A program made the position numbers and the translations under genes. A stretch of DNA of 64,000 nt from Streptomyces buecherae (GTDB lineage: Bacteria > Actinomycetota > Actinomycetes > Streptomycetales > Streptomycetaceae), in assembly GCF_014295035.1 (NCBI RefSeq), contig NZ_CP060404.1:3126501-3190500 (forward strand), given 5' to 3'. The notes under the pieces are model-generated. The model had not been told where the DNA came from. It ran no database searches and was given only the letters and a program-made list of their open reading frames with translations. This document shows, piece after piece, positions 25,922 to 34,631 of the stretch (position 1 is the first letter of the stretch; each line of letters opens with the position of its first letter).

Positions 25922-28048
25922 CTAGCCGTCCACCGCCGGGCCGCGCAGCGCCGCCGCGAGCAGGTCCGGGTCGGTCGTCGGCGCGTCGCAGGTGAAGTTC
26001 CGGCACACGTACGCCGCCGGCCGGCCGTCCACGAGCGGGCGGTGCGCCAGCAGCGGCACCTCGTCCCCGTCCGGTTCGCCGACCGCCACCACCGCGCCGG
26101 GCGCCGTCCCCAGCAGCGCGGCCCGGTGCAGTCGCCGCGTCGCCGCGTCGTCGGGGTCGCCCACGACGGCCACCTCGCGCGGCCCGTCCAGGAGCGCTTC
26201 CCCGGCCGCCAGCCCCCAGCCGACGAAGCGGGGCGCGCGGCCGGCCAGGGCCGTCACCACGCCCAGGGCGCGTTCGGCGGCCTCCCGGTGCCGGCCGCTG
26301 CCGGTGGCGGCGGCGTACCCGACGAGCGCGCCGGCCGCCGCCGTCCAACCGGAGGGCACGGCGTTGTCAGTCGGGTCCTGCGGGCGCCTGATCAGCGTCT
26401 CGGCGTCGTCGGCCGTGTCGAAGAGCGTCCCGTCCTCGGCGGTGAAGTGCCGCAGCACGGTGTCGAGGAGCAGGCCCGCGAACTCCACCCACACCCCCTC
26501 GCCGGTCACCCCCGACAGCGTGAGGAAGCCCTCCGCGACGTCCGCGTAGTCCTCAAGCACGCCCGCGCTCTCGCCGGGGGTCCCGTCGCGCGAGGTGCGC
26601 ATCAGCCGCCCGTGGTAGTCCAGATGGACGCGGACCAGCAGGTCGGCCGTTTCGACTGCCGCCGCCGTCAGGTCGGGCCGCTCGAAGTACGCCCCGGTCT
26701 CGGCGAGCGCCGCGATGGCCAGCCCGTTCCACGCGGCGATCACCTTGTCGTCCCGCTCGGGCCTCGGTCGCTCCTCGCGGGCGGCGAGCAGCCGCCGACG
26801 TACGGAGTCCACGGCCTCCGCGTCCGCCAGCGGCTGCCCGTCCGGCAGCCGCAGCACGGACGCGCCCTCCTCGAACGTCCCCTCCTCGGTCACCCCGAAG
26901 TACCCGGCGGCCAACTCGGCGTCGGCCTCTCCCAGCACCCGCCGCAACTGGCCCGGGGTCCACACGTAGAAGACCCCCTCCGCGTGCCGACCGCTCCCCG
27001 CGCCTCCGGCCCCGGTCTCCCCCGCGCCGCCTTCCGCGTCGCCTTCCGTGGCGCCGGCGGCCGGGTCGTCCTCGAACACGGGGCTGTCGGCGTCGAGCGC
27101 CGACGCGAAACCGCCCTGCTCGGTACGGAGTTCCCGGACCAGGAAGTCCGCGGTCTCCAGGGCGACGCGACGGGCCAGGTCCGAGCCGGTCGCCCGCCAC
27201 AGATGGGCGTACACGCGGCACAGCAGCGCGTTGTCGTACAGCATCTTCTCGAAGTGCGGAACGACCCATTCCGCATCCACGGAATACCGCGCGAACCCGC
27301 CGCCGAGCTGGTCGTAGATCCCCCCGCGCGCCATCGCCTCACAGGTGGCCTGCACCATTTGCAGCGCGGCCTCGGAACCCGTACGGGCGTGGTGCCTGAG
27401 CAGGAACTCCAACACCATGGACGGCGGAAACTTGGGCGCGCCGCCGAAGCCGCCGCGCACCGCGTCGAACTCCCGGGTCAGCCCGATGAGCGCGGCGTGT
27501 AGTTCGGCGTTCCCGGGCGGCCGGGGCGCGTCATACGACAGCGAACGCCCGGCCAACTCCCGCACGATCCGCCCGGCGACCTCCCCGACCTCCCCCCGCC
27601 GATCCACCCACGCGCTGACCACCCCTTCGAGCACCTGCCGAAACCCGGGCATGCCGTGCCGCGGCTCGGGCGGAAAATAAGTGCCGAAGTAGAACGGCTC
27701 GGCCTCCGGCGTGAGAAACACCGTCATCGGCCACCCACCATGCCCGGTGGCGGCCTGCACCGCCTCCATGTACACGGCGTCGATATCGGGCCGCTCCTCC
27801 CGGTCCACCTTGACCGAGACGAAGTGCTCGTTGAGATAGGCGGCGACCGATTCGTCGGCGAAGGACTCGTGCGCCATGACGTGACACCAGTGACACGCGG
27901 AGTACCCGACCGACAGCAACACGGGCACGTCCCGCCGCCGCGCCTCCTCGAACGCCTCCGGCTGCCAGGGCCACCAGTGGACGGGGTTGTCAGCGTGCTG
28001 CCGGAGGTAGGGCGATTGCGAGTCGGCCAGGCGGTTCATACGGGGCAT
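25922..28048 (-). CDS. DUF255 thioredoxin-fold / N-acylglucosamine-epimerase-fold protein (YyaL, SSP411 family)
   Basis: 708 residues. The N-terminal thioredoxin-like domain has the family hallmark [21 protein letters not shown] and a CHWCH active-site motif near residue 48. The long C-terminal region is an (alpha/alpha)6 barrel ([39 protein letters not shown]). The family is near-universal yet biochemically undefined; a role in thiol or sugar metabolism is often proposed. Start may be 28048 or the in-frame ATG at 28039, and neither has a clear ribosome site. A Gly/Glu/Ala-rich insert (about residues 330-355) interrupts the barrel before [15 protein letters not shown]. Confidence 0.9.
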   Translation of the reverse strand: MPRMNRLADSQSPYLRQHADNPVHWWPWQPEAFEEARRRDVPVLLSVGYSACHWCHVMAHESFADESVAAYLNEHFVSVKVDREERPDIDAVYMEAVQAATGHGGWPMTVFLTPEAEPFYFGTYFPPEPRHGMPGFRQVLEGVVSAWVDRRGEVGEVAGRIVRELAGRSLSYDAPRPPGNAELHAALIGLTREFDAVRGGFGGAPKFPPSMVLEFLLRHHARTGSEAALQMVQATCEAMARGGIYDQLGGGFARYSVDAEWVVPHFEKMLYDNALLCRVYAHLWRATGSDLARRVALETADFLVRELRTEQGGFASALDADSPVFEDDPAAGATEGDAEGGAGETGAGGAGSGRHAEGVFYVWTPGQLRRVLGEADAELAAGYFGVTEEGTFEEGASVLRLPDGQPLADAEAVDSVRRRLLAAREERPRPERDDKVIAAWNGLAIAALAETGAYFERPDLTAAAVETADLLVRVHLDYHGRLMRTSRDGTPGESAGVLEDYADVAEGFLTLSGVTGEGVWVEFAGLLLDTVLRHFTAEDGTLFDTADDAETLIRRPQDPTDNAVPSGWTAAAGALVGYAAATGSGRHREAAERALGVVTALAGRAPRFVGWGLAAGEALLDGPREVAVVGDPDDAATRRLHRAALLGTAPGAVVAVGEPDGDEVPLLAHRPLVDGRPAAYVCRNFTCDAPTTDPDLLAAALRGPAVDG

Positions 28049-28190
28049 CGTCGCACGCCCCGGTTCATGTCACACGGGAGCGCGTCTGACCAGCCCTTCG
28101 AGCCCACCGTTGGGCCCAGTGGGGGCAGTGGAGGCAGTGGGCCGAGCCGAACAGCTCAGAAGTCGTCGAGCACCTCGAAGGGGGTGCGCC

Positions 28191-28384
28191 ATGACCGCCG
28201 AGATGGCCGTGCCTGCGTGGACGCGCACGCAGATCAGCGCGGAGCGAGCCGCCACGGGCATTCCGACCGTCTACACCTACCTTCTCGTCCCTGCCAACAG
28301 GGCCTACCGGGACGGCGAGGTGTTCACAGGGGTGGTGAAGGCTGTCGCGCCGTCTCCGTGCCTGTGGATTTGGGCACTATCTAA
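28191..28384 (+). pseudogene. Remnant of a Uma2-family gene (internal deletion plus frameshift)
   Basis: ATG at 28191 opens with MTAEMAVPAWTRTQISAERAA, a Uma2-like N terminus. It then jumps directly to a Uma2-like C terminus, VYTYLLVPANRAYRDGEVF, so roughly 110-130 central residues with the nuclease motifs are missing. The tail is also out of frame: after TGVVKAVAP it reads nonsense to a stop at 28400, but restoring one T near 28352 (CCGTCTCC to CCGTTCTCC) gives APFSVPVDLGTI and a stop at 28382-28384, a typical Uma2 ending. An intact Uma2 gene follows 100 bp downstream. A coding, truncated 69-residue product is the less likely alternative. Confidence 0.6.
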
Positions 28385-28502
28385 CATCCGGCCAGGCTGA
28401 GTCGAAGCCTCTCGCGGGGCGCGCGGGCGAGGCCAACCACATCACCCTGCGGGGGGCGTCACCCGCCGTATCCTGGCAGCACACGGGAAGGAGCCCCCTG
28501 CC

Positions 28503-29057
28503 ATGAGCATCGACTCGATCGTGCGTACCGAGTTCCCCGAAGGACACGTGGTCTTCTTCGGCATCGATGGAAAGATCATCATGACTCCGCAGAGCTATGA
28601 GCACTCCAGCACGATCAAATCAATGCAGTACGACACGGTGGTGTCCCTCGGCCGCCACGCGAAGACCCCCTCGGACGTCTATATCGACTTCCCGGCAGAC
28701 GAGAACTCCGCCCCCGACCTTGCGATCCTGCGCCAGGACGCTCGTCGCGAAGGCAGGCGTTACGGCTTCGCGGACGTCCTACTGATCTCCGAGGTCGTGT
28801 CGGTCTCCTCCGCACGCAAAGACTACGACGACTGCACAGCGAAGTACGGCCGCTACGACATCCCCATCTACCTGGTCGTGGACCCCTACGCGAGCGAAGT
28901 AGTCGTCCACACCGAGCCCACCGGGAGCGGCTACGCCACTGCGGAAACCCACCCGTACGGCACCGGAAAGCTCCCCATCCCCCTGGCCGACGGCCGCACA
29001 TTCGTCCTCGACCTGGACGAGCTCCCCCTGCCTGAACCAGAAACCGACCCCAGTTGA
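28503..29057 (+). CDS. Uma2-family (DUF820) putative endonuclease
   Basis: A 184-residue protein of the Uma2 family, a PD-(D/E)XK restriction-endonuclease-like fold of unknown role that is highly amplified in actinobacteria and cyanobacteria. The core motif region reads NSAPDLAILRQDA, then VLLISEVVSVSSARKDYDDC and KYGRYDIPIYLVVDPYASEV, which supply the Asp and the E..K pattern of the nuclease fold. ATG at 28503 has AAGGAG 11 nt upstream. Its codons are less GC-biased than those of neighbouring core genes (for example AAAGATCATCATG near the start), which suggests lateral acquisition. It lies beside a decayed paralogue and convergent to the helicase-nuclease gene. Confidence 0.82.
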   Translation: MSIDSIVRTEFPEGHVVFFGIDGKIIMTPQSYEHSSTIKSMQYDTVVSLGRHAKTPSDVYIDFPADENSAPDLAILRQDARREGRRYGFADVLLISEVVSVSSARKDYDDCTAKYGRYDIPIYLVVDPYASEVVVHTEPTGSGYATAETHPYGTGKLPIPLADGRTFVLDLDELPLPEPETDPS

Positions 29058-29161
29058 CGTGCCTCCGGCGCCCCAGCCGAAGGCGGCAGGAGAACGGGGC
29101 TTCCCCGCCCGGTGCGCCCAGAGGCGGGAGCGGCGGGCCTTCTACCGCCTGCCCGGCCAGC

Positions 29162-32100
29162 TCAGGCGGAGCCTGCGACCCCTTCGCCCGCTTCGCGCGG
29201 CACCGCGCTGATGTGGTCCGGCCCGCCGCGTAGTGCGCCGTGCTCCTGCAGTTCCGCGATGTCCGCACTCAGCCGCTCGCGGATGTCCCGGCCGGCCCGC
29301 CGCCAACCGAAGAACTCGCACGCCTGCTTGATCAGCTCGTCTTCCGACATACCGGGCGATTCCGCCGCCAGTTCGTGCAGCGCCAGCCGGCGCTCGGCCG
29401 GTGCGATCTGCGTCACGGTTCGCAGCTTCTCCCCGGCCTCCGGGCGGCGGGCCTTGAGGGGGGCCCACTCGGCCACGTCGTAGAAGCTGCCGTCGCGGCG
29501 TACCGCGCCTGACCGGGCGAGGGCCTGCAGCACGCCAAGAACGTTGTCCCGGATTCGGCTGCCTGCCCGGGCCACGCCCCACGCCTCCCGAGCCCGCTGC
29601 ACCAGCAGGTCCTCGTGGATCGGGCCCTCCGTCTCGATGGCCTGTCGCAGGGCCTTCCGCAGGGCTGGGCGGGCCTCGGTCGAGTGCAGCTCGTACATCG
29701 CGTGCATGCCGACCGCGCTGGTGCGGTACGTCGCTGCCCAGTCCCGCTCCGGTGTCGTGTCCACCGGCACCCGCTCGTACTCGACCTCCGACGCGGCCCG
29801 CGCGGCGGGGACCGGGACCTTCAGTGAGGGCTCCGGCGTTTCCGGCGCGCCGGGCTCCGGCATGGTCTCTGCCGGCCCCGCGCCCAGCGGGCCCATCGCG
29901 ATGGCCTGCTCCACCGCCTCCTTCAGTCGCAGCTCCGCGCCCGCGCGGCCCCGGTACCAGTCCGTGCCCCAAATGCGGTAGAGCCGCCAACCCAGTCCGT
30001 TCAGGACCTGTTCCCGCAGCCGGTCGCGGTCGCGGGCGGCCCTGGAGGAGTGGTACATCGCGCCGTCGCACTCGATGCCCAGGGCGTACGCGCCGGGCCA
30101 CTCGGGGTGGCGTACCCCGAGGTCGATGCGGTAACCCGCGACGCCGACCTGGGGTTGGACTGGGTAACCCCAGCCTCGTAGCGCCGCGAGCACGGACTCC
30201 TCGAAGGGGCTGTCGGGTTCGGCGTCCGGTTGTATGACATCGCGCGCCAGCACGACCGGTCCGTTCTCCGCGTACTCCAGATAGCGCTTCAGGTACTGGA
30301 CGCTCTCGTTGGAGCTGTCCTTCAGTTGCGCGCCGTGGAAGGAGGCCACGACCTCCATGCGGTGGCGGGCGCGGGTGACCGCGACGTTGAGGCGGCGCCA
30401 ACCACCCGATTTGTTGATCGGGCCGAAGTTGAGACCCAGGGTGCCGCGCTCGTCGGGGCCGTAACCGACGGACATGATCATGACGTCGCGCTCGTCGCCC
30501 TGCACCGATTCGAGGTTCTTGACGAAGAAGCCGCCCAGCCGGTCCTCGGTGAAGCAGTGGTCCAGATCCGGGCGCTGGATTCTCGCCTGCTGCACGGCCA
30601 GGTCGATCGCCGCCGCCTGCGCCTGGGAGAGGGCCACCACGCCGAGGGTGCGACCGGGGCGCGTGTCGAAGTGGTGGATGACGCGCTGAGCGACATACTC
30701 TGCCTCCCGCTGGTTGTCACGACGTGCACCCCTGTCGTACACGCCGTCCGTGCGGAAGTAGGCAACACCCACGTCGTTGCCGACCTCCAGCGCCCCGGGG
30801 AAGGTCACCATCGAGTTGTCGTAGAACTCCCTGTTGCTGAAGGTGATCAGGTCTTCGTGGCGGCTGCGGTAGTGCCAGCGCAGCGGCAACTCCCGCATGG
30901 CACCGGCCTTGCAGGCGTGCAGCAGCGACTCGAAGGAGTCCGGGGCGTCCTCCGCGTATTCGTCGGAGTCGTCCTCGACCGCGGCGTCGAAGAACGAGGT
31001 GGGCGGTAGCTGCTTGTCGTCGCCCGCGACGACGAGACTGCGGCCCCGGTAGACGCAGTTGATCGCGTCGCTGGGGCGGACCTGGGACGCCTCGTCGAAG
31101 ATGACGACGTCGAAGTGGAAGTCGGCCGGGAGGAACTGGCTGACCGTGAGCGGGCTCATCATGAAGCAGGGCTTGATGGCCTGCGTCACTCCGCGGGTCC
31201 TGTTGAGCAGTTCGCGCACCGGCAAGTGGCGGGTCTTCTTCTCCGCCTCCTTCTTGATGACGGCACCGGCTCCGGCGGCGTGGTTGCGTGGGCGGCGCTT
31301 GTTGCACGCCTCGATCACCGCACGGCCCGCCGCCTCGATCAGCTTCCGGTCGGCTTCCTTGAACTCGACGACGCGTGCGTCGAGGTCCCCGGAGCGGGTG
31401 GTGCGAAGCCGGGTGTCGGTGGCGAGGACGTTATCGGCCCAGGACCGCAGGAATGCCTGTTCGACCACGTCGGGAAGGTGCCGCGGATCAAGGTCGCGCT
31501 CGGCGGCACCGGCCACGAGCGCGTCCGCGCCGTGGCGGGCCAGGGTCGAGAGCCCGTCGTGATACGCCTGCCACTCCTGCGGGCCGTGCGGGTCGCCGAG
31601 CAGGGTGTCGAGCACCTGCCGCGCCTGGTCGAAGGCGCCCAGCAGGGAGGCCGAGAGCTGGGCCTTGCGAGGCGCGTCGAACAGGTCGAGCAGAGCGGTC
31701 GCGGCGGCGGACCAGCGCTCCGCCCGGTCTTCGGCGGCCGTGCACCAGTCGCTGAGCGAGCGGCGTACGTTGTCGGCCAGCACGGCGGGCAGCGGGTCCG
31801 GGTCCGCGTCGTCGGCCAGACGGTCGGCCAGCAGGCCCTGGTCCGTCGCGCCAAGGGCCAGCCGAGCGATGCTGTCCGCCGTGGCCAGCGCCCCGTCGAG
31901 TGCTGCCAGGTCGTCCTGAGTACGCGGGCCGTACCGGCCCAGCAGGTCGGCGTGCCCGTCGGCGCGGCGCCGCACCTCGGCGCTCGCCTGCTGCCAGGCC
32001 AGGGCCTGGTGGAGGCGGCCGGATACCTCCTTGTCCCACGTTCCGGAGCGTGTGAGGGCGGCGGCTGCCTTGCGGTCTGCCTTGTGCTGGGCCGAGAAGC

Positions 32101-34090
32101 GGGCGAACAGACCGCTGTGCGCCGCGAAGCGGTCCACCAGCTCGGGCAGTTCCTCCGAGGTCAGGACCTGTTCGGTGAAGAGGTCATCGGCGGCGGCCCG
32201 TGCCTCCGCCTCCGCCGCCAGGGCCGTGCGCAGCTCCTCGGCCGCCGCGTGCGCCCCGCGGAGCCCGTCGACGTCGAACCATGCGCGAGGCGGGCGGTGG
32301 GTGACCTGTGTCAGGTCGGCGAGCTCGCACCGCGCGAACGCGGCCTTCGGGGTGTGGTCGTACGGGAGACCGAAGAGGTCGGCGAGCTGCGTCGGGGGCC
32401 CGGAGACGTCCTCCGGCAGGGCGGCGTCCCGCGGGGCGCCCGGCTCCGGGAGGTGCGAGCGGAGGGAGCGTACGGTCTGCTGGAGCTCGCGGACCGAGCC
32501 GGGCTCCTCCTGCGTGGCGGCGAAGGGGCGGCGTGCGGACACGCTCCGGATGGCGGCGAGCGCGTCGTCGGCTTCGGACAGCACCTGTTGCGGTGCGGAA
32601 CCGATCAGCCCGCGCCAGGCGAAGGACTCCCCCTCGATAGCGGGACGCCACGCACGGCTGACCGTCCGGGCGGCCGCGATGGCCTCCTGGAGCGCTCCGG
32701 CGCTCAGCTCGCCGATCGTCCTCGAGTTCCGCGCGGCCAGCGGCAGCGCCGGCGTCTCCGCCCGCTCAAGTTGGAGCAGGCGGCCCAGGACATCGTGCAG
32801 CGTGCGCTCCAGGGGCTCCCTGCTCACGTTCATCGCCGCGGCGTAGGCGGACAGCTCCTTCCGCAGCTTGCGGGCCCGCTCCAGTTCGTGCGCCGCGGCT
32901 CCGGTGACCCGGGCCTCGGTGGTGAGGACCCGGTTCAGCTCCGTGGCGACGGCCTTCTTGCTGGTGTCGCCGCTGTGCAGCGCCATGACGAAGTCGCCGA
33001 GTCCGACACCGCGGAGCCGGTTCCGTACGACATCGAGCGCCGCCGCCTTCTCACTGACGAACAGCACGGTGCGCCCCGCGTGCATCAGGGCGGCGATCAT
33101 GTTGGTGATGGTCTGGCTCTTGCCCGTGCCGGGCGGGCCGCTCATCACGAAGGACCGTCCGGCAAGAGCTGCGCCGATGCACTGGCGCTGTGAGGCGTCC
33201 GCGTCCAGCACGAGGGGGGTCTGCTCCGGCGACTGGAGCTCGTCGATGCGGTCGAGGTCCGGGGGGACGAAGCCGATGACGTCGTCCGGCAGGCCGGAGT
33301 CCGGGCCGAGGGCGATGGCCCTGACCAGCTCGCTGCCGAGAATGCGGTCCTCGTTCTGCCTGAGGTCCTGGTACATGGCCTCGCGGTGGGAGGCGAAGAG
33401 GCCGAGGACCACCCGCTCTTCGACGGACCAGCCCTTCTGCTGAGCCGCCACCGTGCGGGCCGCGGCGATGGCCCCGGCCGCGTCGGAGACGTCCGTGTCC
33501 GCGACGGGACTCCAGTCGATGCCGAGCCGTTCGAGCTTCACGGCCAGGGCCGGGTTGTGCATGGGGTCCTGATTGTCGGCCGGATGCAGGCGGTAGCGCC
33601 GGTCGCGGTCCCTGCGCAGTTCGACAGGGACGAGGAGCAGCGGGGCCGAGCTGCTCTCGTGCGCGCCCTCCTCCCGCCAGTCGAGCATGCCGACGCCCAG
33701 CCAGAGGACCCACAGGCCGTAGTCGTTGAACGTCTGGGTCGACTTCTGGCGGAGCTGGTACAGGGAGGAATCGAGCGCCCGCTGCGTGGTCTTCTGCGTC
33801 ACCAGGCCAGGCTCTGTGCGTACGTCGAGGGCGGGCTCCACGCTCTCGTCCTCTGGGCCCGCGGTAACCGCGGCGAAACGCCATCCCCGCACGAGGCCCT
33901 TCAGCAGTTCCGAGGCCGAAGGGGCAGTCAGCTCAAGCGTTGCCGTCCTGGTGTGGCGGAAATTGAGAAGCCGGTTGCGACCGCCCATGTCGATCAACGA
34001 GGTGCGCCAGCCGCCGAGAACAGCCTTCAACCGGTTGAGCCCGAGGTCGTCACTTGAAGCGAACGAGACGGTCTGCTGCTGACGGGGCAT
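29162..34090 (-). CDS. DUF4011 - SF1 helicase - Vsr/MTES_1575-type nuclease - DUF3320 protein, candidate defence factor
   Basis: 1642 residues. Order: DUF4011 (about 20-220; LIDMGGRNRLLNFRH), SF1 helicase with Walker A GPPGTGKSQTITNMIAAL near 318 and Walker B VVIFDEASQVRPSDA near 1000, then VVAGDDKQLPPTSFF and the C-terminal helicase motifs QGDERDVMIMS and NVAVTRARHRMEVV. Next comes a very-short-patch-like nuclease (about 1310-1400; YRIDLGV, then GIECDGAMYHSS and RDRLRE), and finally DUF3320 wHTH units (PIHEDLLVQRAREAWG). ATG at 34090 follows AGGAGGA 14 nt upstream. The product should translocate on and cut nucleic acid. This single-gene architecture occurs in bacterial defence islands. All catalytic motifs look intact. 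Confidence 0.9.
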   Translation of the reverse strand: MPRQQQTVSFASSDDLGLNRLKAVLGGWRTSLIDMGGRNRLLNFRHTRTATLELTAPSASELLKGLVRGWRFAAVTAGPEDESVEPALDVRTEPGLVTQKTTQRALDSSLYQLRQKSTQTFNDYGLWVLWLGVGMLDWREEGAHESSSAPLLLVPVELRRDRDRRYRLHPADNQDPMHNPALAVKLERLGIDWSPVADTDVSDAAGAIAAARTVAAQQKGWSVEERVVLGLFASHREAMYQDLRQNEDRILGSELVRAIALGPDSGLPDDVIGFVPPDLDRIDELQSPEQTPLVLDADASQRQCIGAALAGRSFVMSGPPGTGKSQTITNMIAALMHAGRTVLFVSEKAAALDVVRNRLRGVGLGDFVMALHSGDTSKKAVATELNRVLTTEARVTGAAAHELERARKLRKELSAYAAAMNVSREPLERTLHDVLGRLLQLERAETPALPLAARNSRTIGELSAGALQEAIAAARTVSRAWRPAIEGESFAWRGLIGSAPQQVLSEADDALAAIRSVSARRPFAATQEEPGSVRELQQTVRSLRSHLPEPGAPRDAALPEDVSGPPTQLADLFGLPYDHTPKAAFARCELADLTQVTHRPPRAWFDVDGLRGAHAAAEELRTALAAEAEARAAADDLFTEQVLTSEELPELVDRFAAHSGLFARFSAQHKADRKAAAALTRSGTWDKEVSGRLHQALAWQQASAEVRRRADGHADLLGRYGPRTQDDLAALDGALATADSIARLALGATDQGLLADRLADDADPDPLPAVLADNVRRSLSDWCTAAEDRAERWSAAATALLDLFDAPRKAQLSASLLGAFDQARQVLDTLLGDPHGPQEWQAYHDGLSTLARHGADALVAGAAERDLDPRHLPDVVEQAFLRSWADNVLATDTRLRTTRSGDLDARVVEFKEADRKLIEAAGRAVIEACNKRRPRNHAAGAGAVIKKEAEKKTRHLPVRELLNRTRGVTQAIKPCFMMSPLTVSQFLPADFHFDVVIFDEASQVRPSDAINCVYRGRSLVVAGDDKQLPPTSFFDAAVEDDSDEYAEDAPDSFESLLHACKAGAMRELPLRWHYRSRHEDLITFSNREFYDNSMVTFPGALEVGNDVGVAYFRTDGVYDRGARRDNQREAEYVAQRVIHHFDTRPGRTLGVVALSQAQAAAIDLAVQQARIQRPDLDHCFTEDRLGGFFVKNLESVQGDERDVMIMSVGYGPDERGTLGLNFGPINKSGGWRRLNVAVTRARHRMEVVASFHGAQLKDSSNESVQYLKRYLEYAENGPVVLARDVIQPDAEPDSPFEESVLAALRGWGYPVQPQVGVAGYRIDLGVRHPEWPGAYALGIECDGAMYHSSRAARDRDRLREQVLNGLGWRLYRIWGTDWYRGRAGAELRLKEAVEQAIAMGPLGAGPAETMPEPGAPETPEPSLKVPVPAARAASEVEYERVPVDTTPERDWAATYRTSAVGMHAMYELHSTEARPALRKALRQAIETEGPIHEDLLVQRAREAWGVARAGSRIRDNVLGVLQALARSGAVRRDGSFYDVAEWAPLKARRPEAGEKLRTVTQIAPAERRLALHELAAESPGMSEDELIKQACEFFGWRRAGRDIRERLSADIAELQEHGALRGGPDHISAVPREAGEGVAGSA

Positions 34091-34631
34091 ACGGCCAGGT
34101 CCTCCTAGGCAGGGCACACGAAGGGAGCCTCGCGCGGTAAGCCCCCTGAGCCCATCTGCTTATCAGGCTGCACTCGCCACGCGCCCGAGATCCGCAAGAA
34201 GTTGCTCACTTGTTGTGTTCGTGTCGATTCTTACGGGCATCGCGGTGGCGCGACCCCACGGTGACGAGTTCAACCGCGACGTGCCAGTCCGTCACCTTCG
34301 GTCGGGCGGGCGCCCCTTTGACAGGACGTCGCTCGGACTTCTTCTCGATGAGCGGGCCACCGTGCACCCGGCGGATCGAGCGGTCGACATGAGTCCATCA
34401 TCCCCTGAATTCGCTCCGGCTGAGAGTTATCCACAGGTCCCCGCCCAGCAGTTATCCACAGCCCTGCCGCATTCGGAAAAGGCACGGAACACTGGGCACA
34501 TCCGCCGCGCCCGCCGTGGTGGGTGGCGCGCGATGTCGTACGGGGAAGATCGCCAGGAACCGGTCGTGGAACACGACACGTCATCGGTTACGGCACGAGG
34601 GAGCGCGCGAACGCTTCACAAGGGGGAACGC
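34091..34631. other. 541-bp divergent region between the helicase-nuclease and STAND genes
   Basis: It contains the promoters of both large genes and two exact copies of AGTTATCCACAG. The frame of the STAND gene stays open upstream to 34215 (GTG/ATG-type codons), but the translation looks non-coding and ATG 34632 has its own ribosome site. On the minus strand a short open frame ending at about 34208 (tail DARKNRHEHNK) is unrecognised and is not called as a gene. The local base composition is lower in GC than the flanking genes. Confidence 0.55.
34426..34461 (+). promoter_or_regulatory. Two DnaA-box-like TTATCCACA sites
   Basis: TTATCCACA occurs at 34427-34435 and 34452-34460, same orientation, each inside a perfect 12-mer AGTTATCCACAG, start to start 25 bp. 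The 9-mer equals the classical DnaA box. With only two copies and no dnaA/dnaN nearby, this is not oriC; DnaA-dependent transcriptional control or chance are the options. They lie about 170-205 bp upstream of the STAND gene. Confidence 0.5.

Noticed and set aside
34208..34400. Short minus-strand open frame with C terminus DARKNRHEHNK
   Set aside because: No recognisable family, start codon or ribosome site, and it lies in the divergent promoter region.
34427..34460. Replication origin
   Set aside because: Only two DnaA-type boxes, no dnaA, dnaN or gyrase genes and no AT-rich unwinding region.
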